A stretch of 27,102 nucleotides of DNA, taken from contig JALDXQ010000098.1 of NCBI GenBank assembly GCA_032156805.1, forward strand, positions 1 through 27,102. The letters run 5' to 3'. Of the stretch, positions 15,175-22,117 are shown one piece after another (the stretch's first letter is position 1; every line of letters starts with the position of its first letter). Made by a program: the position numbers and the translations under genes. Source of the DNA: Gp6-AA40 sp032156805 (GTDB lineage Bacteria > Acidobacteriota > Vicinamibacteria > Vicinamibacterales > UBA2999). The notes beneath the pieces are model-generated. The model searched no databases, was not told the DNA's origin, and was given only the letters and a program-made list of their open reading frames with translations.

Positions 15175-15567
15175 ATGGCCGAGAACGACATGTCGGAACG
15201 CGTGGATCGCGTCGAGCAGAAAGTAGATGCGTTGTCAGTATCGGTGGATGCGGTGTCAGCATCGGTGGCTGCGCTGTCAGCGTCGGTGGATGCTCGTTTC
15301 GAGCAGGTCGATAGGCGCTTCGAGCAGGTCGACAAGCGGTTTGAGGATATCGACAGGCGCTTTGACGAGGTACGCGACCACTTCGTCGAGCAGCGCGAGC
15401 ACATCGAGTTCGCATACGGCCGCCTGGAGCGCCGAATCGCCGGTAGTGAGCTGAAGTTGACCGAAGCGGTGTCGCGGGTGGAAGACAAACTCGATCGACT
15501 GATTGATGCGCAGTCCCAATCTCGGCCCAGGACGTCGCGGCGGCGTCCAACGAAGCGTCGACGCTAA
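15175..15567 (+). CDS. Coiled-coil protein with tandem heptad repeats
   Basis: A 130-residue protein dominated by coiled coil. Residues 20-40 hold three seven-residue units of the type LSVSVDA, and residues 41-64 hold RFEQVDR-type units, the repeat seen in many small bacterial coiled-coil proteins of unknown role. A further helix runs to about 112, and a strongly basic tail (SRRRPTKRRR) ends the protein, which could contact nucleic acid or membrane phospholipid. The start at 15175 is supported by GGAGG seven bases upstream; the frame is open further upstream but without coiled-coil character. The stop is one base before the likely GTG of the S9 peptidase, so coupling is probable. Confidence 0.75.
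   Translation: MAENDMSERVDRVEQKVDALSVSVDAVSASVAALSASVDARFEQVDRRFEQVDKRFEDIDRRFDEVRDHFVEQREHIEFAYGRLERRIAGSELKLTEAVSRVEDKLDRLIDAQSQSRPRTSRRRPTKRRR
15232..15366 (+). repeat. Two adjacent 21-base tandem arrays inside the coiled-coil gene
   Basis: Three 21-base units of the form TTGTCAGTATCGGTGGATGC(G) occupy 15232-15252, 15253-15273 and 15274-15294. They are followed by CGTTTCGAGCAGGTCGATAG(G)-type units at 15295-15315, 15316-15336 and 15337-15357 and a partial fourth. Each unit encodes exactly one heptad. The first set is strongly conserved at the DNA level, including at wobble positions, which suggests recent duplication. Confidence 0.85.
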
Positions 15568-15568
15568 C

Positions 15569-17503
15569 GTGCACAAGGCCTTCGGCACCTGGCCATCTCC
15601 GATCACCGCTGCCGTTGTCGCCTCGCAGGGCATTCGCTTGTCGAGTGTTGCGATTGACGGTGACGACATCTATTGGGTCGAAGGGCGGCCGCAGGAAGGT
15701 GGCCGCAACGTCGTCGTGCGGCGACGCCCTGACGGAAACCTGGCGGCCGCAACGCCCGCTGACTTCAATGTCCGGACGCGGGTTCACGAGTACGGCGGCG
15801 GTGCCTGCCTCGTGTCCGGTGGCGTCATCTACGCATCGAACTTCGCCGATCAGCGGCTCTATCGCATCGAGGCCTCTCGATCAGGAGAACCAGTCCCAAT
15901 CACACCGGCAGGACGCTGGTTCTACGCCGACGCCACGCTCGATGAGCGGGGTCGACGGCTGATCGCCGTCCGCGAGGATCACTCCGCTCCTGGCCGTGAG
16001 CCGGTCAATACACTGGTCGGCATCTCGATCGATGGCCCTGCCAATGCAGGCGATGTGCTCGCATCAGGCTTCGATTTCTACTCGACGCCGCGGTTGAGTC
16101 CCGACGCGGCGCGGCTGGCCTGGCTCTCCTGGCGTCATCCCCAGATGCCGTGGGATGGCACCGAGCTCTGGGTCGCAGACGTGACCGAGCACGGGACGCT
16201 CGTGCACCCGACGCGCGTTGCCGGAGGGGATGCCGAGTCGATCTATCAGCCGGGCTGGGCGCCGGACGGGCAGCTCTACTTCGTCAGCGATCGCGATGGC
16301 TGGTGGAAGCTCTATCGATTGGACAGTGCTTTGCCGGTCGTGGTGAACGCGCCACGCGAAGCCGAGTTCGGCAGACCGCAATGGGTGTTCGGCACGGCAT
16401 CGTGGGTGCCGGCGGGAGAGGGAAGGCTGCTCGTCTCGTATACCAATGCGGGACGCTGGTCGCTTGGTCTGCTCGATACGACGACCGGGGTACTGTCGGC
16501 GCTCGCCGACGGGCTCGAGCCTCGTGAGTGGCTGGCGGCGACGGGCAATCACGCGGTGATCGTGGCGGGATCCGTGTCGACACCCGATGCGGTCGTGCGA
16601 GTCGATCTCGCGACCGGCGCGATCGAGCGCATCAAGTCATCCTCTGCGCTCACGATCGAAGCCACGCTGCTCTCGACTCCTGAATCCGTGGCGTTCCCAT
16701 CGATCGACGGGCACACCTCGCACGCCTTCTACTATCCTCCGCGCAGCGGTGGCTACACCGCGCATGATGGAGAACGTCCACCTCTCATCCTGTTCAGTCA
16801 CGGCGGCCCCACCACGGCGACGAGCGCGACGCTCGATCTGCGGGTCCAGTTCTGGACGAGCCGTGGATTCGCGGTTGCCGACGTGAACTACGGAGGCAGC
16901 TCCGGATTTGGCCGTGCCTCTCGCCGCCGCCTGAACGGAGAGTGGGGTGTCCTCGATGTCGATGACATGGTTGCGGCCGCACAGTTCCTGGTGGCGGCGG
17001 GCAAAGCCGATCCGAATCGTCTGGCGATCCGCGGTGGCAGCGCCGGTGGCTACACGACGCTGGCGGCGCTGACGTTCCGTCCCGGTGTGTTCCAGGCGGG
17101 CGCCAGCTATTACGGCGTGAGCGATATCGAGGTGCTGGCGCGCGACACGCACAAGTTCGAGTCACGCTACCTCGACACGCTCATCGGTCCGTATCCGGCG
17201 GCCCGTGACGTCTATCGCGCGCGCTCGCCGATCCACTTCGTCGATCGGTTGGCATGCTCGTTGATTTTGTTTCAAGGGCTCGAGGACAAGATCGTGCCGC
17301 CGAACCAGTCCGAGATGATGGCGGCCGCCGTCCGCGCGAAGGGGCTGCCCGTGGCGTATCTGTCTTTCGAAGGCGAGCAGCACGGGTTCAGAAAAGCGTC
17401 GACCATCGTGCGAAGTCTCGAAGCCGAATTGCTCTTCTACGGGCGGGTGTTTGGTTTCACGCCGGCCGACGAAATCGCGCCGTTCCCGATCGACAACCTG
17501 TGA
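15569..17503 (+). CDS. S9 family peptidase (prolyl oligopeptidase type)
   Basis: Serine peptidase of 644 residues with an N-terminal beta-propeller and a C-terminal alpha/beta-hydrolase domain, like dipeptidyl aminopeptidases/acylaminoacyl-peptidases. The triad is visible: S491 in IRGGSAGGYTT, D573 in FQGLEDKIVPP and H605 in EGEQHGFRK. The propeller is suggested by DGDDIYWVEGRP, LSPDAARLAWLSW and FVSDRDGWWKLYR. The GTG at 15569 is preferred because the product then opens with FGTWPSPITAA, the usual N-terminus of this group; an ATG at 15506 would overlap the coiled-coil gene. No signal peptide is present, so action on cytosolic peptides is expected. The DinB-family gene follows after 13 bases. 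Confidence 0.92.
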   Translation: MHKAFGTWPSPITAAVVASQGIRLSSVAIDGDDIYWVEGRPQEGGRNVVVRRRPDGNLAAATPADFNVRTRVHEYGGGACLVSGGVIYASNFADQRLYRIEASRSGEPVPITPAGRWFYADATLDERGRRLIAVREDHSAPGREPVNTLVGISIDGPANAGDVLASGFDFYSTPRLSPDAARLAWLSWRHPQMPWDGTELWVADVTEHGTLVHPTRVAGGDAESIYQPGWAPDGQLYFVSDRDGWWKLYRLDSALPVVVNAPREAEFGRPQWVFGTASWVPAGEGRLLVSYTNAGRWSLGLLDTTTGVLSALADGLEPREWLAATGNHAVIVAGSVSTPDAVVRVDLATGAIERIKSSSALTIEATLLSTPESVAFPSIDGHTSHAFYYPPRSGGYTAHDGERPPLILFSHGGPTTATSATLDLRVQFWTSRGFAVADVNYGGSSGFGRASRRRLNGEWGVLDVDDMVAAAQFLVAAGKADPNRLAIRGGSAGGYTTLAALTFRPGVFQAGASYYGVSDIEVLARDTHKFESRYLDTLIGPYPAARDVYRARSPIHFVDRLACSLILFQGLEDKIVPPNQSEMMAAAVRAKGLPVAYLSFEGEQHGFRKASTIVRSLEAELLFYGRVFGFTPADEIAPFPIDNL

Positions 17504-17516
17504 AGTGATACCAGCT

Positions 17517-18125
17517 ATGTCGCGCTATGACTTTCTCATCGAGAGCTATCGTACCGAGCGCCTGAAGACGCTGAGCGTGTGGTCGCAGGTGCCCGAAGGA
17601 CGCCTGACCTTTCGTCCCGAGCCTCGAGCCCGAACTCCCCTCGAGCACATGGTGCATCAGTGCGTCAGCGAGGACACGTGGATGCGGACGATGCTCGGCA
17701 TCGCCGTCTCGCGGCCGGCGCTGCCGGCGGAAGAAACCCGGCAGGCGTTCCTCGAGCACTACGCCGCTGTGTCAGGCGAGCGCCTCAGGCAGCTCGAGTC
17801 GCAGACGGATGCGTGGTTCGAATCCGAGACGACGTTCTTCGACGTGACCCGCTCGAAGGCGTGGGTCGTCACGCGCCGGTTGACGCACTCGGCTCATCAC
17901 CGGGGACAGCTGACGGTCTACCTGCGCCTCTGGGGACAAGCCCTCTATTCCACCTATGGACCGACGGCCGATACCGGCGGCCTCTTTCAGCACAAGGCGC
18001 CAGTCATTTACCGCTACGAATCGGTCGACGATCTCCTTGACGGCGAAGCGCATGGAGGCCGCAATCCACCGCTGCCGGGGCCAGGCGCACACAGTCCGAC
18101 GGAGCGGCCGCACCGATCACTTTGA
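17517..18125 (+). CDS. DinB-family metal-binding protein
   Basis: Four-helix-bundle protein of the DinB/YfiT-like superfamily, 202 residues. The opening helix YDFLIESYRTERLKTLSVWSQVP and the metal-site histidines fit: H44/H47 in LEHMVHQ, and H124 with H127/H128 in LTHSAHHRGQL. Members include thiol-dependent transferases such as bacillithiol or mycothiol transferases, but many have no known reaction. The C-terminal 25 residues (Gly/Pro-rich, ending PTERPHRSL) are not part of the domain and read into the opposing gene: the last nine bases overlap the 3' end of the M49 peptidase. It is likely co-transcribed with the S9 peptidase. Confidence 0.87.
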   Translation: MSRYDFLIESYRTERLKTLSVWSQVPEGRLTFRPEPRARTPLEHMVHQCVSEDTWMRTMLGIAVSRPALPAEETRQAFLEHYAAVSGERLRQLESQTDAWFESETTFFDVTRSKAWVVTRRLTHSAHHRGQLTVYLRLWGQALYSTYGPTADTGGLFQHKAPVIYRYESVDDLLDGEAHGGRNPPLPGPGAHSPTERPHRSL

Positions 18126-20159
18126 GGTCGCGGCGTACTCCAGCATCTGCTTCGTCAGGTCCATCGGATACGAGATCTGGACATCGGTGATTGCGCCGTC
18201 AGATCCCGTGACGGGCGTCAGTGTGGGCATCACGAAGCCGGAGTAGGACGGCAGCTTCAGGCTGTCCACGCGCTTGACGATCTCATCACGCAGCGACGCA
18301 TCGAAGTGGATGCCGTGGGTCTCGAACAAGGCCTTTGCCGCGGCGAAGTCTCCCTCTGACTTGATGCGCTGGACCTCCGCGAGCAGTTTGCCGACACCGT
18401 CACGGAAAGCCTTCGGGTCGGTCATGACGAGGTAGGTCTTGTTGTCGCGCGTGCGCTGCTCGATCGCCTGCGTGTTGGCCATCAGCCATCTGACGATCAT
18501 CTGGCGGTTGCGCATGTGGTCTTCTTCGATCTGCGTGCCCTCGCGCACCCGACGCAGCTGCACGATCGCGTTTCGCGTGTACGCCTCGTACATCGTGCGC
18601 GTCAGTGCGTCCTGATCCGCGGCGGGAAGAATGCCGAGCTCTGCGAGCTTGGGGTCGCCGATGAAATAGAGGCCGATCAGGTCGGCCCGACCCTCTTCGA
18701 GTGCTGAGAAGAACTCCTTGATGGCCTCCTGCGGCGTTCCCTTGAAGCCGGCGGCCTGCTGGCCCGACGCGTGGCCGATGACCTCGTGCATGTCGGTGAG
18801 CAGTTCCGCTGCGACGGCGCCGTAGCGCTCGGTGCGCTGCACCTCTTCAGGCGTCCACGCGAACTCGGTCCGCATCGAGGCGGGTTGCGCGTTATCCGAC
18901 GACTCCCGGACGTTCGAGAGCGAGACCGACTTGCTGCCGTGTTCCTCGCGGATGCGTTGATCGTTCGGCAGGTTGATGCCGATCGGAGTCACCGGACCGG
19001 AATCGCCGGTTTCCATGACCACGTCGATCGCGTTGGCGACGATGCCCTTGACGCTGGCCTTGCGGTACTTCGCGTCATACGGCATCTGGTTCTCGAACCA
19101 CTGCGCGTTATCCGCGAACTTCTGAATGCGCTCGGTCTTTTCCTTGTTCACGTAGAAGACGAGCGCTTCCCAGGATCCCTTGATGCCGCGGGGATCCGTG
19201 TAGACCTCGATGAAGCCATTGATGGTGTCGACGGGTGAGTCCCGGTCCGACACCCAGGCGATGTCGTACTTCACGCGGTCGGCGTTCTCGCCGGTGCGAT
19301 ACCACTGAATGAGCGCGCGCAGCGCGTTGGCCATCGGTTCGGTCGCGAACGGAATCGCGGCTTCGAGGTGCGTGATGATCTGGCGGATCTCCCTGTCGTA
19401 GCGACCGCCCACGCGGTACACCTCTTCGACCAGACGGCCGTTGCTCTTCACGAGACGGGAGTTCAGTCCGTACTTCTCGGTGAAGCCGGACAGGTCGGCC
19501 ATGCTCACGCCCGAGTAGAGGTTGTTCGCGCTGGCGCTGAGGATGTCCTTCCCGGGTCCCGGTGTCTTGTTCGTCACGATTGGCTCGACATTCGGATCGA
19601 AGAACATCGGACCAAGACGCGTGAGCAGCTGCTCGACCGATTCGGTGGCCTGCGTCGGGAATGTGGCCCCGGCTGTGGCTGATGCCTTGGCGGCGGCCGC
19701 GAGCGCCTGCGGTGTGAGCTTGAGCGCGAACTTTCGCGCGGTCAGGTTGTTGTACGGTCCGTTGTTGATCCAGAACAGCTTGGTGTAGCGCTGGATCTCG
19801 GCAAGCGTCACTGGATCCACGCCGGCCGGATGCGAGACGATCGCCTCGAGCACACGTCGCATCTCGAGCGCGTTCCGGTGCTTCTGGTCGTAGAAGATGT
19901 CGCGGCCGGCCAGCGCCGCCTGCGACAGGTGCCAGATCAGCGTCTTCTCGCGCAGCGGCAGCGCCGCGAACTGATCGGCGTACAGCTGAATCACTGCCGC
20001 GTCGTCGATCTGCTCGAGGAGGTATTTGCGATTGCTGTCCGCGGCAGGCTGCGGCGCGGCTGCCGGGGGCGCTTCTTCGCCGCCGCCGGTGCATGCCGTC
20101 GTCGTCAGGATCGCCAGGAGGCACATGGACGAAAGCAGTCTCAGTCTCATCAGCTTCAT
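18117..20159 (-). CDS. Dipeptidyl-peptidase III (family M49), lipoprotein form
   Basis: Zinc exopeptidase that removes dipeptides from the N-terminus of oligopeptides, 680 residues. The family-defining motifs are intact: HEVIGH (458-463, the HEXXGH motif unique to M49) and EEGRAD (488-493), which supplies the third zinc ligand. Upstream blocks such as NNLYSGVSM and SWEALVFYVNKEKTERIQKF are also typical. The N-terminus is a lipoprotein signal peptide with a plausible lipobox at TTAC (C23), followed by a Gly/Glu/Ala/Pro-rich linker to about residue 42. The enzyme is therefore predicted to be membrane-anchored outside the cytoplasm. No Shine-Dalgarno sequence precedes the ATG; a second in-frame ATG lies three codons in. 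Its 3' end overlaps the DinB gene. Confidence 0.93.
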   Translation of the reverse strand: MKLMRLRLLSSMCLLAILTTTACTGGGEEAPPAAAPQPAADSNRKYLLEQIDDAAVIQLYADQFAALPLREKTLIWHLSQAALAGRDIFYDQKHRNALEMRRVLEAIVSHPAGVDPVTLAEIQRYTKLFWINNGPYNNLTARKFALKLTPQALAAAAKASATAGATFPTQATESVEQLLTRLGPMFFDPNVEPIVTNKTPGPGKDILSASANNLYSGVSMADLSGFTEKYGLNSRLVKSNGRLVEEVYRVGGRYDREIRQIITHLEAAIPFATEPMANALRALIQWYRTGENADRVKYDIAWVSDRDSPVDTINGFIEVYTDPRGIKGSWEALVFYVNKEKTERIQKFADNAQWFENQMPYDAKYRKASVKGIVANAIDVVMETGDSGPVTPIGINLPNDQRIREEHGSKSVSLSNVRESSDNAQPASMRTEFAWTPEEVQRTERYGAVAAELLTDMHEVIGHASGQQAAGFKGTPQEAIKEFFSALEEGRADLIGLYFIGDPKLAELGILPAADQDALTRTMYEAYTRNAIVQLRRVREGTQIEEDHMRNRQMIVRWLMANTQAIEQRTRDNKTYLVMTDPKAFRDGVGKLLAEVQRIKSEGDFAAAKALFETHGIHFDASLRDEIVKRVDSLKLPSYSGFVMPTLTPVTGSDGAITDVQISYPMDLTKQMLEYAATSK

Positions 20160-20169
20160 CTAGAGTGCG

Positions 20170-20195
20170 TGGCAGGCATTCGAGTCCGCCTGCCA
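20170..20195. other. Hairpin in the M49 gene leader
   Basis: A perfect 8-base-pair inverted repeat (TGGCAGGC at 20170-20177, GCCTGCCA at 20188-20195) with a ten-base loop lies ten bases upstream of the M49 start on its minus-strand leader. It could shape translation initiation or end transcription coming from the other side. There is no T-run, so a terminator call is not supported. Confidence 0.5.
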
Positions 20196-20204
20196 ATAAT
20201 GGTG

Positions 20205-20268
20205 AATTCAGAATTCAGAATGCAGACACTGTCAGCGTGTGCGCCCCTCGGATTCTGCATTCTGCATT
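20205..20268. repeat. Inverted array of GAATTCA/GAATGCA words
   Basis: The left arm 20205-20221 repeats AATTCAG; the right arm 20252-20268 carries the complement of AATGCAG repeats. The two 17-base arms pair at 15 positions around a 30-base loop. It lies in the spacer between the divergent M49 and YCII genes, so both promoters must lie within or beside it. The architecture matches the spacers at 12515-12702, 22009-22100 and 26541-26638, although the repeated word is different. Confidence 0.85.
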
Positions 20269-20314
20269 ACTGGTGACATCAGTTCTAGCTTAGCCCGGAC
20301 ACCTCCCCACGTGG

Positions 20315-20320
20315 TACCAT
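20315..20320 (+). promoter_or_regulatory. Possible start-proximal -10 box (TACCAT)
   Basis: TACCAT fits TANNNT and ends nine bases before the ATG of the YCII gene. That gene has no Shine-Dalgarno sequence, so a leaderless transcript starting at or next to the ATG is a consistent reading. No strong -35 element is visible 17 bases upstream. Confidence 0.35.
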
Positions 20321-20329
20321 CCGCGGCCG

Positions 20330-20632
20330 ATGCATTTCCTGCTGATGTACGACGTCGTTGACGATTACGTGGAACGCCGGGCCGCTTTTCGCCGCGAGCA
20401 CATTGCGCTCGCGCGCGAGGCCGTGGCCCGCGGCGAACTGGTGCTCGGGGGCGCCCTGGCGCCAGCCGATGGAGTGGTCCTGCTGTTTCGCGGCAGTTCT
20501 CCCGCCGTCGCCGAAGCGTTCGCGAAATCGGACCCGTATGTGCTCAACGGGATCGTGACCAGATGGCGTGTTCGCGAGTGGACAACGGTGGTCGGCCCCG
20601 AGGCCGAGAATCCGCTGCCTGCAAATCTGTGA
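20330..20632 (+). CDS. YCII-related domain protein
   Basis: Small cytosolic protein of 100 residues with the ferredoxin-like YCII fold. Typical features are the opening strand MHFLLMYDVVDDY, a helix with RREHIALAREAVARGELVLGGAL (containing the conserved histidine, H24), and the closing DPYVLNGIVTRWRVREW. Family members have been linked to hydrolase or dimeric binding roles, but no reaction can be assigned here. The start is an ATG without a Shine-Dalgarno sequence. The NIPSNAP gene follows after 52 bases on the same strand, and the two may share a transcript. Confidence 0.9.
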   Translation: MHFLLMYDVVDDYVERRAAFRREHIALAREAVARGELVLGGALAPADGVVLLFRGSSPAVAEAFAKSDPYVLNGIVTRWRVREWTTVVGPEAENPLPANL

Positions 20633-20684
20633 CGCGTGAGGGCGGGCCTGGTCGGCCAGGGACGCCGCTGCGAAGGAGCCTCTC

Positions 20685-21119
20685 ATGAAGAAGTTGTATG
20701 GTGTGGCGGCGATCGGCGCCGCGTTCGTTCTGGGTTTTCTGGCGCGAGGCGTGGTCCCTGGCGAACCAGTGGCTCACGCGCAGGGTTCTCGGGTGTTCGA
20801 GCTGAGGACCTATACGGCGCCCGAGGGCAAGCTCGCCGAACTGCACGCGCGCTTCCGCAACCACACGATGCGCATCTTCAAGAAGCACGGCATCGAGAAC
20901 GTCATCTACTTCGCGCCAGAGGACGCTCCGCTGTCGCAGAACACGCTCATCTACCTCATCGCGCACCCCAGCCGTGAGGCGGCCAAACAGAACTGGGCGG
21001 CTTTCGCCAAAGATCCCGAGTGGCAGAAGGTGGCGCAGGAGTCGCAGGTCAATGGCAAGATCGTTGCGAAGGTAGAATCGGTTTTCCTGGATGCGACCGA
21101 CTACTCGCCCATGAAATAG
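20685..21119 (+). CDS. Exported NIPSNAP-family protein
   Basis: A 144-residue protein with an N-terminal signal sequence or anchor (about 1-33, ending PVAHAQ) and a NIPSNAP dimeric alpha/beta-barrel domain: VFELRTYTAPEGKLAELHARFRNHT, then MRIFKKHGIENVIYF, LIYLIAHPSREAAKQNWAAF and DPEWQKVAQES. These blocks are characteristic of the family. Bacterial NIPSNAP proteins have no settled function; the exported form is common in Acidobacteriota-like genomes by my recollection. AAGGAG lies seven bases before the ATG, a strong ribosome site. It is followed after 37 bases by the DUF4159 gene. Confidence 0.92.
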   Translation: MKKLYGVAAIGAAFVLGFLARGVVPGEPVAHAQGSRVFELRTYTAPEGKLAELHARFRNHTMRIFKKHGIENVIYFAPEDAPLSQNTLIYLIAHPSREAAKQNWAAFAKDPEWQKVAQESQVNGKIVAKVESVFLDATDYSPMK

Positions 21120-21156
21120 TAGGCAGCAGGCGTAAGCAGGAGAGCAGCTGGAACAC

Positions 21157-22002
21157 ATGTCGTTGCTGGCGCGTCGCACCGGCGCCTCCACAGGGCTCAT
21201 AGCCGCCGCGTTAGTGCTGATGTCGGCTGGCTTTACGTTCGCCCAGTTCGGGAGGGGTGGGTTCTTCAACAGCCCTCCTCGTCCCGCACCCAGTGAATTT
21301 CCCGATCGCAACTTCGTCGTGTGCCGCCTGATGTACACGTCGGTGCGCCGTGAGCCGTCGGGTGGCGGGTGGCGCACCGACTATCCGTATGGCGAGATCA
21401 ATCTGACCATCCGGTTCTCGGAGCTCACGCGAACACCCGTCAGCTGGTCGGGTGAGGGCGAGCCGAACCACTATGTCGTCCGGTTGACCGACGACGAGTT
21501 GTTTCAGTGCCCGTTCACGATCGCGTCCGACGTCGGGACGATCGGGCTGACGCCTGAAGAGGCCCAGCGCCTGCGACTCTATCTGCTCAAGGGTGGCTTT
21601 CTCTGGGTTGACGATTTCTGGGGCCCGCTGGCGTGGGATCAGTGGACGCATGAATTCAGCAAGGTGCTGCCCCCCGAGGAGTTTCCCATCGAGGACGTCC
21701 CGCTCAACGATCCGATCTTTCAGTCGCAGTTCATGGTGGAAAGGGTTCCGCAGATCACCAACATCCAGTTCTGGCGTGCGACGCGCGGCCAGGAGACCTC
21801 CGAACGCGGCGCTGACAGCGCGGTACCGCATTTTCGCGCGGTCCGTGACCATCACCATCGCATCATGGTGGTGATGACCCACAACACCGACATTGCCGAT
21901 TCATGGGAGCGCGAGGGCGAAGATCCGGCGTTCTTCTACCAGTTCTCGCCCGACGGATACGCTGTTGGCGTCAACGTGCTCCTCCACGCGATGACGCACT
22001 GA
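21157..22002 (+). CDS. DUF4159 domain protein, exported
   Basis: A 281-residue protein with a signal peptide (about 1-29, ending FTFAQ) and a DUF4159 domain over most of the rest. Recognisable parts are FVVCRLMYTSVRR, WRTDYPYGEINLTIRFSELT, LRLYLLKGGFLWVDDFWG and the late AVRDHHHRIMVVMTHNTDIADSWE. The domain resembles a glutamine-amidotransferase/flavodoxin-like fold without obvious catalytic residues. DUF4159 genes commonly stand with MoxR, DUF58 and VWA genes in envelope-associated clusters, and that holds here: the membrane VWA protein, caspase-like protein and MoxR follow. Its role in those clusters is unknown. Confidence 0.9.
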   Translation: MSLLARRTGASTGLIAAALVLMSAGFTFAQFGRGGFFNSPPRPAPSEFPDRNFVVCRLMYTSVRREPSGGGWRTDYPYGEINLTIRFSELTRTPVSWSGEGEPNHYVVRLTDDELFQCPFTIASDVGTIGLTPEEAQRLRLYLLKGGFLWVDDFWGPLAWDQWTHEFSKVLPPEEFPIEDVPLNDPIFQSQFMVERVPQITNIQFWRATRGQETSERGADSAVPHFRAVRDHHHRIMVVMTHNTDIADSWEREGEDPAFFYQFSPDGYAVGVNVLLHAMTH

Positions 22003-22008
22003 ATGAAG

Positions 22009-22100
22009 AAAGTTCAAAGTTTAAAGTTCAAAGTCGGGAAGTTAAGTGTGAAGTGACTTCCAAGTTACTTTCATCCTTTGAACTTTGAACCTTCAACTTT
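22009..22100. repeat. Inverted array of AAAGTTCA words
   Basis: The left arm 22009-22033 is made of AAAGTTC/TAAAGTT words; the right arm 22076-22100 is the complement, matching at 22 of 25 positions. The middle part adds smaller pairs (GGAAGT with ACTTCC around GAAGTGACTTC). It fills the spacer between the DUF4159 and acyltransferase genes and is sharply AT-richer than all flanking sequence. It could fold as a long hairpin in the message. Confidence 0.88.
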
Positions 22101-22117
22101 TCTATTTGCCCTCAAAC

